Source: Calvatia gigantea
Lineage: Eukaryota > Basidiomycota > Agaricomycetes > Agaricales > Lycoperdaceae
DNA length: 64,000 nucleotides
Direction of reading: 5' to 3'
Assembly (NCBI GenBank): GCA_025093985.1
Contig: JACAAK010000021.1
Location: 172,409-236,408 of the forward strand
Part shown: positions 21,165 through 35,200 of the stretch, piece after piece
How positions within the stretch are numbered: position 1 is the first letter of the stretch
How the letters are laid out: every line of letters starts with the position of its first letter
Made by a program: the position numbers and the translations under genes
Notes under the pieces: model-generated
Seen by the model: the letters and a program-made list of their open reading frames with translations, nothing else
What the model was told of the DNA's origin: nothing
Databases searched by the model: none

Positions 21165-22157
21165 TCATGCCTCAGAAAGCTCATCAAAGTCACCATGGAC
21201 AACAGCTGTGGCAAAGGCTTTTTTGGTGGTGCCTATGAGGTATTTTCCACTATCAGATAGTGCAAAGAAGATGGGCAAGTGGCTTTGGCTGTCTTGACAG
21301 ATAAGGACTGGGACACCTTCATATGGGAATTTAGTGATGGTGGAGGCTTCCCAATAATTCTTGACTATTGAGTGTCAGTAGGGTTGGCTACGTTCTTGGC
21401 TGGATAACACAGTATGGAAGTAGGCAAGCAGCAGAAAAACCAATACAATTTGGGGTAGCATGATGGTTTTGATGAAGCAGTGTAAGGCATTGACCTCTTC
21501 TTTCATGGATACTGTAACCTCCTTGTCCATAGGGGTGTTGGCTCGGGTGGTTGTCTAGGATGGGTTGACAGTGTCATGGAGTTCTTTCAGGGTGGAATGG
21601 ATACAGTTAATAAGTTCTTCAGTGCTGGTATCATCAGGGGTGGTGCCATGGCCAAGTAGGTTAGAGGCGATATCTTCTAGTTCTAGGAATATCTCTGCAA
21701 TATTGAGGTTTTTGAAGACTTCAAGTGTGAGGTCAATCTGGCTTTGTAAACTGTTGACACAATTTTGTTCAGATGGTGTGATGGCTGATTGGAATAGGGC
21801 ACAGAAGATGGCAGGGATGTGTTTACTGGTGGATATAGCAGTGTTTTCAAAGTCTGTATACATGTCTGTGAAAGTGATGCATGCTGTTGTGAGGGTGATG
21901 AGCCAGTTGATGTTCAGTGGCTTGTTCTGGTTTGTAATGGTGATTAGTTTGGCATTAGTAGTATTGCTGATGTCTTTGAGTAAGTCTTCTAGCAGCCCTT
22001 GGGCTGGTAATAGTATTGTGGCCATGTTAAATCATGAGCCACTGGGAGCAGGGGCTTTGCCATTGCCTGGTTCAGGTATTGGGACCAACAAGATTCTGGT
22101 TGGGTTGGGGTAGACAAGGGAGGAGATTGTGACACAGCTAGTTTGGGAGGCAGGCAT
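21165..22157 (-). pseudogene. ORF3 of chromovirus C, broken
   Basis: This 993 nt frame starts Met-Pro-Ala-Ser-Gln. It is conserved with the other copies in the Ile-Thr-Leu-Thr-Thr-Ala-Cys block, in Ile-Ala-Glu-Ile-Phe-Leu-Glu-Leu and in the C-terminal Lys-Lys-Ala block. Stops lie near 22026 and 21556. Unlike A, B, D, E and F it is not in frame with pol; a small deletion just before the ATG has removed the usual stop-plus-6-nt spacer. Confidence 0.85.
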
Positions 22158-22163
22158 GTCTAG

Positions 22164-25100
22164 TGGGCTCATTTGCTGGTTGGTTTGTTGGATGTGTTTC
22201 TTGATTTTCTACCCCCCTTTTTATGGGTATCCTTTGGATGCCTTTTTAGGTAGTCCTGTACTGCCTCTTTTGCATTTCCTAGGTTGGATTCTGCTGTCTA
22301 TGTATCTTCTTTATTGCTATACCCTTTCCAATGTACTAGGAACTGATACCCCCTTCCATGTTTTCATCGTCCTTGGATCTTGTCCACTTTGTATTCTTCT
22401 TTATTGTTGATTATTATTGGGTTGGGTGCTGGTGGTTGCTGTTGACTTGGAAACTCTGGCTCATATGCTGGCATTAGCAGCTGTTTGTTGAAGACATTGT
22501 GGATGGCCCATCCCTCAGGCAGGTCTAGCCAGTATACCACTTCTCCTATCTTTTCCTTAATGTGGAAAGGGCCATACCATTTCTGGCCTGGTTTCTTTAA
22601 TGCTTGATTGGTATGGATGTTTGTGTTCTCAAGCCACACTTTATTGCTAATTTGGTATGTCCTAGTATGGAGTTTACTGCAATTATGCTGCTGTTTCATC
22701 TTTTCTTGGTATGAGTACAATGCTGATGAGGCATTATCTCAGACAGCATGGAGCTGTTTCAGAAACTCCATTGCTGCAGGGCTGTTTGTTGATTGATTGT
22801 TCTTGCCCTTCCATGGGTGTCTTCTGTAGTTTAGAAAAAATGGTGTTTTCTGTGTCCCTCTATGTTGCTTGTCATTGTAGTGGAATTCTGCCATTGGGAG
22901 CAATTCCACCCAGTTGTCCTGGTTGTAGTTGCAATATAGACAGATGTAAGTTTCCACTTCTCTATTGATGCACTCAGTCTGTCCATCTGTCTGAGGGTGA
23001 TATGCCATTGATAGGTTGTGTTTTATCCCCAGTCCTTTGAATAGTTCTTTGGTGAATTCTAATGTGAATTGAGGTCCTCGGTCACTGAGCACTTTTCTCA
23101 GTAGTCTATGCAGCTTCCATATTTCATCTTGGTAAATCCATGCAATGTCTTTGGATAAAGTGTCTATTGTTGTCACTATGAGCCATATCATTTTTGAGAA
23201 CCTATCAACAATGACTAGTATTGCATCTTTCTCCTTTGATTTTGGCAAGGGTCCAATCACATCAATACTAATTTCTTTCCAAGGTCCATTTGGTGTTGGG
23301 AGTGGATGTAGTAGCAATTTGAGCAGTGTCATCCTTGTTTTGCTTTTCTGACAAGCTTGATATCCTTGGATGTATCTTTTTACATCTTTGCATATAGTTG
23401 GCCACCAGTAATTGCAGTTGATTAGCTCCAACATTCAGTGTTGTCTAGGGTGTCCTGTGTCTGGAATGTCATGATACTGTTGCAGAATTTCTTCCTGTAG
23501 TTTCTGGTCTGGCAGTACATATACATTGTTCTGTTTGTAAACCACTCCTTTGTCCTCAGTGAGTTCTGATTCTTCTCGTTGTAGTTTTGCAAGGACCATT
23601 GTCTCACATCAGGGATTCTTCCAAATCCTTTCCAAGAATGTTGGTTCTATGAATAGCTCAGCCTGCAGTAGAATTGTGTCATTGGCACCCTCAGTTTGTA
23701 GCCAGCTATCTTGTATTATAGTGACTAGTTTGTCTTCCAGCTCCTCCAGTGTTTGGTGGATTTGAGACAATAGGTTGGCTTTTGTGTTTGTTTTTCCTGG
23801 CACATGTCACAATGTGAAGTCATAATCTTGCAGTCATAGATACCACTGGGCCTGTCATCCATTCAGCTTTTGTGGTTTCTAGTAGTATTTCAGGTTTTCA
23901 TGATCCATCTATATTTTGAATTTTTCCTCAGCATCTAGTAGATAGTGTTGCCATTCTTTTAGGGCATGGACAATGGCTAGGAGTTCCTTATTGTAGATTT
24001 CATAATTGCATTCAGCTGGTGATAATATTTGCAATGTAAAGGTAATTGGGTACCATTTGTTTTCTTGTAGTTGCGATAATACACCTCCCAATGTGTAATC
24101 TGAAGCATCAACTTCTACTCAGAATTGGCCTTGTTTTTGTGGCAGCGTTAGGACTGGTTCTTCAGTGATGCTTTTTTTCAGTTCATTAAATGTGGTTTGG
24201 TGTTCTTGGCTCCATTCCCATGTAGCTGCCCCTTTAAGCTTGTTTAGTGGTCCTGTGATTTTGCTGAAGTTCCTGATGAATTGTTGGTAGTAATTGGCAA
24301 ATCCTAGGAACCTCTCCACTCCTTTTGTGTTTTTTGGCTCAGGCCAATCCTGTACCAATTTGACTTTTTCCTCTTCTATCTCAATTTGTCCATGTCCTAC
24401 TTTAACTCCTAGTATTGGGATTTCTTCGGCATTGAATATGCATTTGGTTTGTTTGAAATAGAGGTTATACTAGTTTGCTCATTCTAAAAACCTTACTGTC
24501 CATTTCTTTAGTTGTTCCTTCATGTTGCTGGAGATTGCAAAGTCATCCATATAGCTCACAATGTCTCCATTCTGTAAAAGATCACAGAAGATACTCATCA
24601 TCATCCAGAAAAAGGTCCCTGGCAAGTTGCTGAGGCTGAAATACATGACCATTGGTTCAAAGAGTCCTTCGTTGGTGAGGAATGTGGCTTTCCACTCATC
24701 TCCCTCTTTGATTCTGATATTGTTATATCTCCAGATAATATCTAACTTGTTGAAGTATTTGGCTTTTCCCAGCTTGTCAATTACTTCACCAATTCTTGGT
24801 AGTGGGGTTTTGTCTTTGATCACCACATTGTTCAATTGTCTATAGTCCTGAATTAGCCTTTTGGAGCTGTCTTTCTTGGGGATGAAGAAGGTTGGTGCTG
24901 CATATGGGGATTTTAATGGTCTTATCTGTTCTGATTCAAGGTTCTCCTTGATGAATGCCTTGAGTTCATTTTGTTCTTTGATGGTCATGTTATATGTTCT
25001 GGCACTTATTTCTTTTAGGGCATCTTCTGTTAGGATTATTTCGTGATTCTACTCAGTTTATACTGGAAGTTTGTTGAATGTCATCTTGTTGAACAAATGT

Positions 25101-25700
25101 GTGAATGGTTGTATATAGTCAGGTAGATCTTCTGGTTTGGTTGGGTCTGGCTTGTCTTCTTCTTCCCATAAGTCTTCTGTGGTGGCCATGCTTCACATTT
25201 GGCTTGTGATGTAGATGTTCTGATGTGGGAATTAACAGCTTGGTGGACATTACATGAATTTGATTTCCCTGTTGTTTCAGTCTACTTCCAGGTTGTGTTT
25301 GACTAGCCAGTCATGTCCTAGAAAGACCTCTGCCCAGTTCTGTAGCTGCATAACTGAGGCTTTGATTTTTTCCTTGTGTCCCTGGGTCTCCATGTTGATA
25401 ATTGCCATTTCTGTTACTTTGCCTCCCTGGTTTGGTGTCCCATCTGCGTTTAGTACCAGAATTTGTTGTTCTAATTTCTGGGTGGGGATTTCTTCTTCAT
25501 CAACCAGTTTTTTGCTAATACTGCTTATGGTGCATTCTGAGTCTATAATTGTGTTTACTGTAATTTCTTTCTTTGTCATTTGTATTTTTTCTTTTAGGTT
25601 TAGCTTGCACTTTTATCTCTGAGGAATCATGTAGAATTTATTGGATATCCTAGATACAAGTTTCTTGACTCTCGAGATAGCGCCTACTTGGAGTTCTTGG
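22164..25700 (-). pseudogene. pol: pol of chromovirus C, broken
   Basis: All pol domains are in order on the minus strand: protease Asp-Ser-Glu (expected Asp-Ser-Gly) near 25545; RT with Tyr-Met-Asp-Asp near 24550; RNase H near 24090-23900; integrase 23434-22739 (HHCC and DDE core, the longest open stretch, 231 codons); and chromodomain near 22420-22300. Stops interrupt protease, RT and RNase H. Confidence 0.88.
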
Positions 25701-25987
25701 GAAAATCCTTCTTTTTCTTTGTTTCAACTTCTTTTACTTCTCAGACTTGTATTTTCTTGGGTGCAGTGCAGGTCTTGGCTATGTGGCCAGGTTTTCCACA
25801 GTTATAACATGTCAACCCCTTGGGTTTCTTGCAATTCTTGGCAATGTGGCCAAAAATGCCACAGTTATAACATTTCAGCTCTCCTTTGTCATTGAAGATA
25901 TGTCATCTGCTTCCTGTCTCCATGGGTTCTCCCATTCCTCCATATGTCATTCTGGTGCTGGTTTTCCTATCTCCTTGGTATTCAGAT
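25684..25987 (-). pseudogene. gag: gag of chromovirus C, C-terminal part (CCHC knuckles)
   Basis: This holds two zinc knuckles at about 25830-25875 and 25770-25815 on the minus strand and the gag stop TAG (25684-25686). It is cut at 25987 by chromovirus D (TSD CAGAT, 25983-25987). The rest of gag is at 38411-39246. Confidence 0.85.
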
Positions 25988-26292
25988 TGTTGCGACCTTA
26001 GTCTGAGTTAACCTCAGGTTGCAGCTTAGGCTAAGACTTGAGGGTGAGTAAGGGGAGAGGAACTAAGTGGTTAAGCGTACCGAATACAGGAGTATGTATG
26101 TATGCTTAAATATAGAAGGAACATCCAGTTGAATGGATGGAGTTAACTACTGAAACGTCTGATGACTATGGCATAGTAGTTATGAGTCAGGACTCAGAGA
26201 TCATGCAGGCAGGAATAGCTGAAACAGGTACATAGGAGATTGGAATGCAGACAGAGTAAGGAGCATGATATGATTGGTGAAAGTTCACAACA
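25988..26292 (-). repeat. 3' LTR of chromovirus D
   Basis: This 305 bp LTR is followed by the polypurine tract (G-run plus TAT on the minus strand) at 26293-26301. Confidence 0.9.
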
Positions 26293-26310
26293 ATACCCCC
26301 CAATTAGGCT

Positions 26311-27297
26311 TCATGCCTCAGGAAGCTCGTCAAAGTCTCCATTCACGACTGCGGCGGCGAGTGCCTTTTTAGTGGCAGCAATGAGGAACTTTCCTTTGTT
26401 GGAATGCACTAAGAAGATGGGTGAGTGGCTTCACCCGTCTTGTCGGATAGGGACTGGGATGCCGTTGTATGGGAAGTCAGTGGTGGTGGAGCTGTCCCAG
26501 TAGTTCTTGACTATCAAGTTCCAATAATGTTGGTCCTTTTCTTGTCCTGGTAATACAGTGCGGAATCTTGCAGGTGGAAGAAAAACCGATACGAGTTGCA
26601 GCGGTGTGATGGTTTGAATGAAGCGGCAGAGGGTGTTGACTTCTTCTTTCATTGAAACTGTAGCTTCCTCATCCATAGGGGTATCAGCACAGGTCAGTGG
26701 TGTGGGGTTGACGGTGTCGTGTAGTTTGGAAAGGGTGACATGAATTCTATTGACCAAGGTGTTGATATCAGGGTCTTCATTTGACTTGTCTCTTCCAAGT
26801 AACTTCATAGCTATGTCGGCAAGTTCCAGGAATATGTTGGCGATGTCAAGGTGGTTAAAGACCTCAAGGCCCAAATCGATTTGGCTCTGAAGCCCTTGGA
26901 CATGGTCTTTTTCGCTAGGGGTAAGGGTGGACTGGTCTAGTGCTCGGAAGATGGCGGGAATATGCTGGTTGGTGGAGGAGGCATTGGTGAATCCGGCATA
27001 CATATCAGCAAAGGTGATGCACGCAGTGGCGAGGGTAATGTGCTGGTTTACTACCAGTCATTTGTTCTGGGCAGTAATGTTCTCGATTTCACTGTTGGTT
27101 GCCTTGTCGACGTCTTTGAGCAAGGCTTCAAGGAGTCCTTGTGCAGGAGATGGTGTCTTAGCAAGATTGAAATGGGTTCCCTGGGGGGCAGGTGCTCGGC
27201 TGTTGCCTGGTTCTGGGAATGGAAGAGAGGAGATTCTGGTGGGTGTGGGATGGACAAGGGAGTCGATAGCGATGCGGTTAGATTGGGAGGCAGGCAT
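26311..27297 (-). pseudogene. ORF3 of chromovirus D, two stops only
   Basis: This 987 nt frame starts Met-Pro-Ala-Ser-Gln and has two TGA stops at former Arg codons (near 27058 and 26431). Otherwise it is open to Asp-Glu-Leu-Pro-Glu-Ala. The ATG follows pol stop TAA (27304-27306) after 6 nt, in the pol frame. With F it is one of the two best preserved ORF3 copies. Compared with F it keeps the central helical block and the C-terminal block but differs at many N-terminal residues. Confidence 0.88.
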
Positions 27298-27303
27298 GTC
27301 TGT

Positions 27304-30300
27304 TTAGTTTCTTTGTCTGGGTTGCTTGTTTGCTGCTTTTTTGTGTTTTCTGCCCCCTCTTTTATGGGTATCCTCCAGATGCCTTTTTAGGTAGTCTCTT
27401 ATGGCGTCTTTAGCATTTTCCAGGTTGGACTCCACTGTCCACATATCTTCTTCATTGCTGTACCCCTTCCAGTGGACCAGGAATTGATAGCCCCTTCCTT
27501 GTTTTCATCGTCCACAGATCTTGTCTACTTTGTATTCTTCTTCATCGTTGATGATCACCGGGTCGGGCACTGATGGCTGTTTTTGACTCGGAAATTCCAC
27601 CTGGTGTGCTGGTGTCAGGAGCTGTTCATTGAATACATCATGGATGGCCCATTCCTCCAGCAGTTTCAGCCGATATGCTGCTGCCCCTATCTTTTCCTTA
27701 ATAAGGAAAGGTCCATACCATTTTTGGCCTAGCTTCTTTGATGATTGATTGGTATGGATATTGGTGTTCTCTAACCATACTTTATCTCCTGTTTGATAAA
27801 TGCTGGTGTGGGTTCTACTGCAGTCATGTTGCTGTTTCATCTTTTCTTGGTATGTCCATAGTGCTGATGAGGCATTGTCTCAGGTGCGCTGTAGTTGTTC
27901 CAGGAATGCTGTGGCAATGGGGTTGTTTGTTGTTGGCTCGTTCTTGCCTTTCCATGGATTCCTTCCATAGTTTAGGAAAAATGGCGTCTCTTGTGTCCCT
28001 CTGTGTCATTTGTCATTGTACTGAAATTCTGCGATGGGGAGCCACTCTGCCCAGTCATCCTGGTCGTAGTTGCAGTACAGGTGGATATAGGTTTCTACTT
28101 CTCTGTTAATGCATTCGGTTTGCCTGTCTGTTTGTGGGTGATACACTGTTGATAGATTCCGTTTGATGCTGAGCCCCTTGAACAGCTCCTTGGTGAACTC
28201 TGATGCGAATTGGGGTCCTCGGTCACTAAGTACTTTCCTCGGCAGTCCGTGTAGCTTCCATATTTCGTCCCGGTATATCCTTGCAATATCCCTAAATGAT
28301 GCATCCATGGTTGTCACTGAGAGTCGTATTATTTTTGTGAAGTGATCCACAATGACTAGTATTGCGTCCTTTCCTTTCGATTCTGGCAGTGGTCCGATCA
28401 TGTCAATACTAATTTCCTCCCAGGGCCCATTTGGTATCGGGAGGGGATGTAGTGGTGATTTGAGTGGTGTCGTTCTAGACTTGGCCCTTTGACAGGCTTG
28501 ACATCCTCGGATATATCTTTTTATGTCCTTTCGTATTGATGGCCACCAGTAGTCCCGGTTGATTAACTCCATCATCCTGTGTTGTCCTGGGTGCCCTACA
28601 TCTGGGGTGTTGTGGTACTGTATTAGGACTTCCTCTTGTAGTTTCTGATTGGGTGGAACATATGCACTATTCTGTTTGTAGATTATTCTGCCATCTTCGG
28701 TGAGTTGGGACCCTTGCTTCTTCAGCTCAGTTAGGACTACTGTTTCTCACTGGGTCCGGTTTCGAATTCGCTCTAGGAAGTTTGGTTTGATGAATAGTTC
28801 CACTCATAGGAGTACTGTGCTATCTGTGCCTTCCATCTGAAGCCAGCTTTCCTGAATCATGGTGACTAGTTTATCTTCTTGTTCTTCTGGCATTTGGTGG
28901 ATTCGGGATAGGAGGTCGGCTTTTGTGTTTGTTTTTCCTGGTACGTGTCGTAGCGTGAAGTCGTAGTCTTGTAGTTGCAGGTACCACTGTGCTTGTTGCC
29001 CATTTAGTTTCTGTGGTTCTCGGTAATACTTCAGGTTTTCATGGTCCATCCAGATTTCAAATCGTTCTTTGGCATCTAAGAGATAATGTCTCCATTCTTT
29101 TAGGGCATGGACAATGGCCAGCAATTCTTTGTCGTATATTTCATAGTTCCGTTCTGCTGGTGACAGGGTTCGTGATGTGAAAGTGATAGAATGCCATTTT
29201 TCTTCTTATAGCTGTGAGAGTACCCCCCCTAATGCATAATCTGATACATCGACTTCTACTCTGAATTGGCTGTGTCTTTGTGGTAGTGTCAGGACCGGTT
29301 CCTCAGTGATGCGTTTCTTGAGTTGATTGAACGAGTCCTGGTGCTCTTGCATCCATTCCCATGTGGCTGTTCCTTTGAGTTTGTTTAGGGGTCCTGCAAT
29401 CATGCTAAAGTTTTTGATGAAGTGTCGATAATAGTTTGCAAAACCCAGGAACCTCTCTACCCCCTTGGTGTTTTTGGGTTCAGGCCATTTTCATACCGAT
29501 TTTACTTTGTCTTCTTCCATTTCGATTTGTCCATGTCCTACCCTAACTCCTAGCATGGGGATCTCTTCTGCATCAAAAATGCACTTGGTTCATTTGAAGC
29601 ATAGATTGTACTGGGCTGCTCATTCCAGAAATCGTACTGTCTGTTCTTTTAGTTGCTCCTTAGTGTCTCCCGGGATGGCAAAGTCATCCATATAGTTTAC
29701 GATGTCTCCGTTTTGTAAGAGGTCACGGAAAATGCTTGTCATCATTCTGGAGAACATCCCTGGCGAGTTGCTTAGGCCAAAGTACATGACTGTTGGTTCG
29801 AAGAGTCCTTTATTAGTGAGAAAGGCCACCTTCCATTTGTCTCCTTCTTTGATCCTGACATTGTTGTATCCCCAGATGATGTCTAGCTTGTTGAAGTATT
29901 TGGCTTTTCCAAGCTTGTCAATTACTTCACCAATTCTTGGCAACAGTGTTTTGTCTTTGACGACCACATTGTTTAGTCGTCTATAGTCCTGGATCAGCCT
30001 TTTGGACCTGTCTTTCTTCAGGATGAAGAATGTTGGCACCACATATGGGGACTTTGATGGTCGTATTCATCCTGATTCTAGGTTTTCCTTGATGAATGAC
30101 TTGAGTTCGTCTTGCTCTTTAACTGTCATGTTGTACGTCCCCACACTTATTTCTTTTGGGGCATCTTCCATTAAGACTATCTTGTGGTCCCATTCAGTTC
30201 GTTCTGGGAGTTTGTTGAATGTCGTTTTGTTGAATAGGTGTGTGAATGGTTGTACATAGTCTGGTAGGTCTTCCAGTTTGGTCAGGTCTGGCTCATCTTC

Positions 30301-30789
30301 TTCTTCCCATAGGTCTTCTGTGGTAGTTATGCTTCGCAGCTTTTCAGTGATAGTGATGTTCTAATGGGGAAATTGGCAGTCTGGTGGACACTGGGTGAAC
30401 TTGATTTCTCCATTGTTCCAGTCTACCTCCAGGTTATGTTTGACTAGCCAATCATGTCCTAAAAAGACTTCCACTCTGTCCTGTAGTTGTATGACTGAGG
30501 CCTTGATTTGTTCCTTATGTCCCTGGATGTCGATGTTGATCATTGTGGTCTCCGTTACTTTTCCACCTTGATTAGGCATTCCATCTGCGTTTAGTACCAC
30601 AATTTGTTGTTCCAATTTCCGGGTAGGGAGTCCCTCTTCATCTACCAGTTTTTTGCTGATGCTGCTGGTTGTACACCCTGAGTCTACAATGGTGTTGACT
30701 GTTATCTCCTTTCCTGCCATTTGTATTTTTCCTTTTAGATTTAGTTCGCGCTTTCTTCTCTGAGGAATTGTGTAGAATTTGTCTGATAT
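27304..30789 (-). pseudogene. pol: pol of chromovirus D, main part
   Basis: Protease Asp-Ser-Gly-Cys is near 30690, RT Tyr-Met-Asp-Asp near 29690, RNase H near 29270-29040, integrase zinc pair and DDE core 28575-28006, and chromodomain near 27540-27400. Stops are mostly TGA at Arg codons. The first ~20 codons (36870-36931) are separated by the insertion of E at 30789 (TSD GATAT). Confidence 0.9.
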
Positions 30790-31097
30790 TGTTGTGAACA
30801 ATAGTCTATTCTCATATCAGCTCCGTACTTGTCTGCATTTCCTCCTAGCCGTGTACTTGTTTCAGTTATTCCTGCCTGCACGATCCCCGAGCTCTGACTC
30901 ATAACTACTATGCCATAGTCATTGGACGTTTCATGTAGTTATCTCCATCCATTCAACTGGATGCTCCCTTCTGTATTTAAGCATACATACATACTCCTGT
31001 ATTCGGTATGCTTAACCATTTGGTTCTTTCCCCTTACTCACCCTCAAGACTTAGCCTAAGCTGCAACCTGAGGTCTTATCAGACTAAGGTCGTAACA
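30790..31097 (+). repeat. 5' LTR of chromovirus E
   Basis: This 308 bp LTR has TATTTAA at 30974-30980 and the presumptive RNA start ATGCTTAACCA at 31008-31018. The latter pairs with the primer site TGGTTAAGCGT at 31100-31110 with a single G-U. Confidence 0.92.
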
Positions 31098-31112
31098 TTT
31101 GGTTAAGCGTCC
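31098..31112 (+). promoter_or_regulatory. Self-primer binding site of chromovirus E
   Basis: TTTGGTTAAGCGTCC lies directly after the 5' LTR. Its core is complementary to the LTR word at 31008-31018. The same site follows the 5' LTR in A, B, C, D and F. Confidence 0.75.
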
Positions 31113-31176
31113 CCACCTCACCTTGCAAGGAGTAGGCTGAAACAGGCCTGAACAGAAGCAACCCAGGAGCTAGTAT

Positions 31177-32292
31177 ATGAGCTCGAACCCAGACGAATAC
31201 AGAGAACCAAACCTTGAAGTCACTGACGACAAATCAGAAACATCAGACAAAGAAGAAACAGGGAACCCTGAAGCACTTGAAGAGATACATGACAAACCCA
31301 GAGTAAACCCAGCAGAAGAAGAAGTGTTATCAGAACTTCTAAACGAACTCGACCTAGCAGAGGAAGAGATAGTACACCAGGAGAGATCAGACAAATCAAG
31401 TTCAGACAAAACAGAGTCAGAAACCGACTCCGATATGACCGATAACACAGTAGTACCTGCAACAACACCCAGTGGGAAAGGCCTAGTGCCAGACCCAGGT
31501 TTTTTCGATGGCACCTGCACCAAGTTTGATGACTGGTGGAGAGCAATGACGCTCTTCATGAAATTCAACAAAATAGTCTCAGCAGACGACAAAGTTATCG
31601 CAGTTCTAGCCAGACTGTGAGGAGAGACTGCAGGAGCATATGCAGCTATGAGAGCACCAGCCATCCTGGAATCCAAAGATTCAGTGGACTGGAAGGTCTT
31701 CTCCGAGGAATTTAGAAGAACCTTCTCAGACGATGCTTCAAACAGCAAAGCAGAGTGGCAGATTGAAAAATTCAAATAAGGGAACTGGAACACTGCCGAC
31801 TACCTAATTGAATTCAAAGTACTGAGAAGCAAAGCCAAGACCGATAGCAAGCACGCGATGTTCCTACTTAGGAAAAACGCCCAACAGGATATAATACACA
31901 CAATCACAGGCTATCCACCTTCTGCTAGGCTGGACACATATGTGGAATGGAAAGAAGCCATATTGTCCGTCGGACAAGGGTATGAAGCATCTGAATACCA
32001 AGGAGACAGGAAAACGAACACCGGTACCACCTATGGAGGAATGGGTGAACCCATGGAGATAGGAAGCAGGTGTCATGTCTTCAATGACAAAGAAGAGCCG
32101 AAGTGCTACAATTGTGGCATTTTTGGTCACATTGCCAAAGATTGCAAAAAGCCCAAGGGGATAATATGCTACAACTGCAGTAAAAAGGGACACATAGCCA
32201 AAGTCTGTACTGCACCTAAGAAGATCCAAGTCCGAGGAGTAGAAGAGGTTGCCAATGAAGAAGGGAAGGATTTTTCTGAAGACTCCAAGTAG
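31177..32292 (+). pseudogene. gag: gag of chromovirus E, two stops
   Basis: This 1116 nt frame is the same length as in D. It has an acidic N-terminus, capsid-like block (31510-31900) and two CCHC knuckles (32104-32147 and 32167-32210). Stops are TGA at 31618-31620 (Arg codon in relatives) and TAA near 31777 (Gln codon in relatives). The rest is open, ending TAG. Confidence 0.9.
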
Positions 32293-35200
32293 GTGCTACC
32301 TCGAGAGTCAGAAAACTTGTATCTAGGATATCAGACCAATTCTACATGATTCCTCAGAGAAGAAAGCATGAACTAAATCTAAAAGGAAAAATACAAATGG
32401 CCAAGAAGGAGATAACGATCAACACCATCATAGACTTAGGATGTACAACCAGCAGCATCAGCAAAAAACTGGTAGATGAAGAAGGACATCCCTATCACTG
32501 AAAGAATATGGAGTACAGTCACTAAGGAAGACTTATGGGAAGAAGAAGATGAACCAGACCCAACCAAACCAGAAGACCTACCAGACTACGTACAACCATT
32601 CACACACTTATTCAACAAAATGACATTCGACAAGTTTCCAGAACAAACCAAATGGGACCATGAGATAGTCCTGATGGAAAATGCCCTGAAAGAAATAAGT
32701 GCAGGAACATACAATATGACAGTTAAAGAACAGGACAAGCTCAAGTCATTTATCAAGGAAAACCTAGAATCAGGGCGAATATGACCATCGAAATCTCCAT
32801 ACACAGCACTGACATTCTTCATCCCAAAGAAAGATGGATCTAAAAGACTGATCCAAGACTACAGACAACTAAACAATGTAGTAGTCAAAGACAAAACACC
32901 ATTGCCAAGAATTGGAGAAGTAATTGACAAGCTCGGGAAAGCGAAATACTTCAACAAGTTGGATATCATCTGGGGATATAACAATGTCAAGATCAAAGAG
33001 GGAGACAAATGGAAAGCTGCCTTCCTCACCAATGAAGGACTCTTCAAGCTGATGGTCATGTATTTTGGCCTAAGCAACTCACCAGGAACGTTCTCCAGAA
33101 TGATGACAAGCATCTTCTGTGACCTCTTACAAAACGGAGACATTGTAAACTACATGGACGACTTTGCCATCCCAGGGGACACTAAGGAGCAGCTAAAAGA
33201 ATGAACGGTACAGTTTCTGGAACGGGCGGCCCAGTACAATCTATGCTTCAAGTGAACCAAGTACATCTTTGATGCAGAAGAAATCCCAATGCTAGGAGTT
33301 CGGGTGGGACATGGGCGAATTGAAATGGAAAAGGACAAAGTAAAATCAGTACGGGAATGGCCTGAACCCAAGAATACCAAAGGGGTAGAAAGGTTCCTGG
33401 GCTTCACAAACTACTATCGTCATTTTATTAAGAACTTCAGTACGATCGCGGGGCTCTTAAACAAACTCAAAGGAACAGCCACATGGGAATGGACACAAGA
33501 GCACCAGGACTCCTTTAACCAACTCAAGAAACACATTACCAAAGAACCCATCCTGATGTTGCCACAAAGACATGGCCAGTTCAGAGTAGAAGTCGATGTA
33601 TCAGACTATGCACTAGGGGGAGTACTTTCACAACTACAAGAAGACAAATGGCACCCCATCGCCTTCACGTCACGAACCCTGTCACCAGCAGAACAGAACT
33701 ATGAAATATACAACAAAGAATTACTAGCCATTGTCCATGCCTTGAAGGAATGGAGACACTACCTTTTAGACGCCGAAGAACGATTTGAAATCTGGACTGA
33801 CCACGAAAACCTCAAGTACTACTGAGAGCCACAAAAACTAAATGGACAACAAGTACGATGGTACTGTATCTGCGGCTGCAAGACTATGACTTTACACTAT
33901 GACACGTGCCAGGAAAGACAAACACAAAAGCTGACTTACTATCCCAAATCCACCAAATGCCAGAAGAACAAGAAGACAAACTGGTTACTATGATCTGAGA
34001 AAGCTGGCTACAGACAGAAGGCACTGACAACACAGTACTTTTACGAGCAGAATTATTCATTGAACCAAACTTCCTAAGACAAATTTGAAGCTAAACCTGA
34101 TGAGAAACAACAGTCCTAACCAAACTAAAGAAGCAAGGATCACAGCTCACTGAAGATAATGGAGTTATCTACAAACAAAACAGCACATATGTCCCACCTG
34201 ACCAGAAGCTACAAGAAGAGATCCTAGTACAGTACCATGACATGCCAGATGCAGAACACCCAGAACAGCACAGGATGACAGAACTAATCAGCCAAGACTA
34301 TTGGTGGCCATCAATATGAAAGGATGTAAAAAGATATATCCGAGGATGCCAAGCCTGCCAAAAGAACAAGTCAAGAATGACGCCACTCAAATCACCACTA
34401 CATCCCCTCCCAATACCAAATGGACCTTGGGAAGAAATCAGCATTGACATGATCGGGCCACTGCCAGAATCGAAAGGAAAAGACACAATATTAGTTATTG
34501 TGGACCACTTCACAAAAATGATATGACTCTCAGTGACAACCACGGATGTGTTATCTAAGGATGTCGCAAGGATATACCGAGATGAAATATGGAAGCTACA
34601 TGGATTGCTGAGGAAAGTACTTAGTGACTGAGGACCTCAATTTGCATCAGAATTCACCAAGGAGTTGTTCAAGGGGCTCAGCATTGAACGAAACCTATCA
34701 ACGGTGTATCATCCCCAAACGAATGGACAAACTGAATGCATCAACAGAGAAGTGGAGACCTACATCTGCCTGTACTGCAACTATGACCAAGATGACTGGG
34801 CGGAGTGGCTCCCCATTGCAGAGTTCCAGTACAATGACAAGCAGCACAGAGGAACACAGGAGACACCTTTCTTCCTAAACTATGGAAGAAACCCATGGAA
34901 AGGCAAAAATGAGCTGACAATGAACAATCCTGCCATTACAGCATTCCTGGAACAACTACAGCACACCCGAGACAATGCCTCATCAGTACTATGGACATAC
35001 CAAAAAAAGATGAAACAACAACACGACCACAGCAGAACCTATGCTAGCACGTATCAAACAGGAGATAAAGTATGGTTAGAAAACACCAATATCCATACCA
35101 ATCAATCATCAAAGAAGCTAGGCCAAAAACAGTATGCACCTTTCCTTATTAAGGAAAAGATAGGAGAAGCAGCATATCGGCTGTCACTACTGGATGGATG

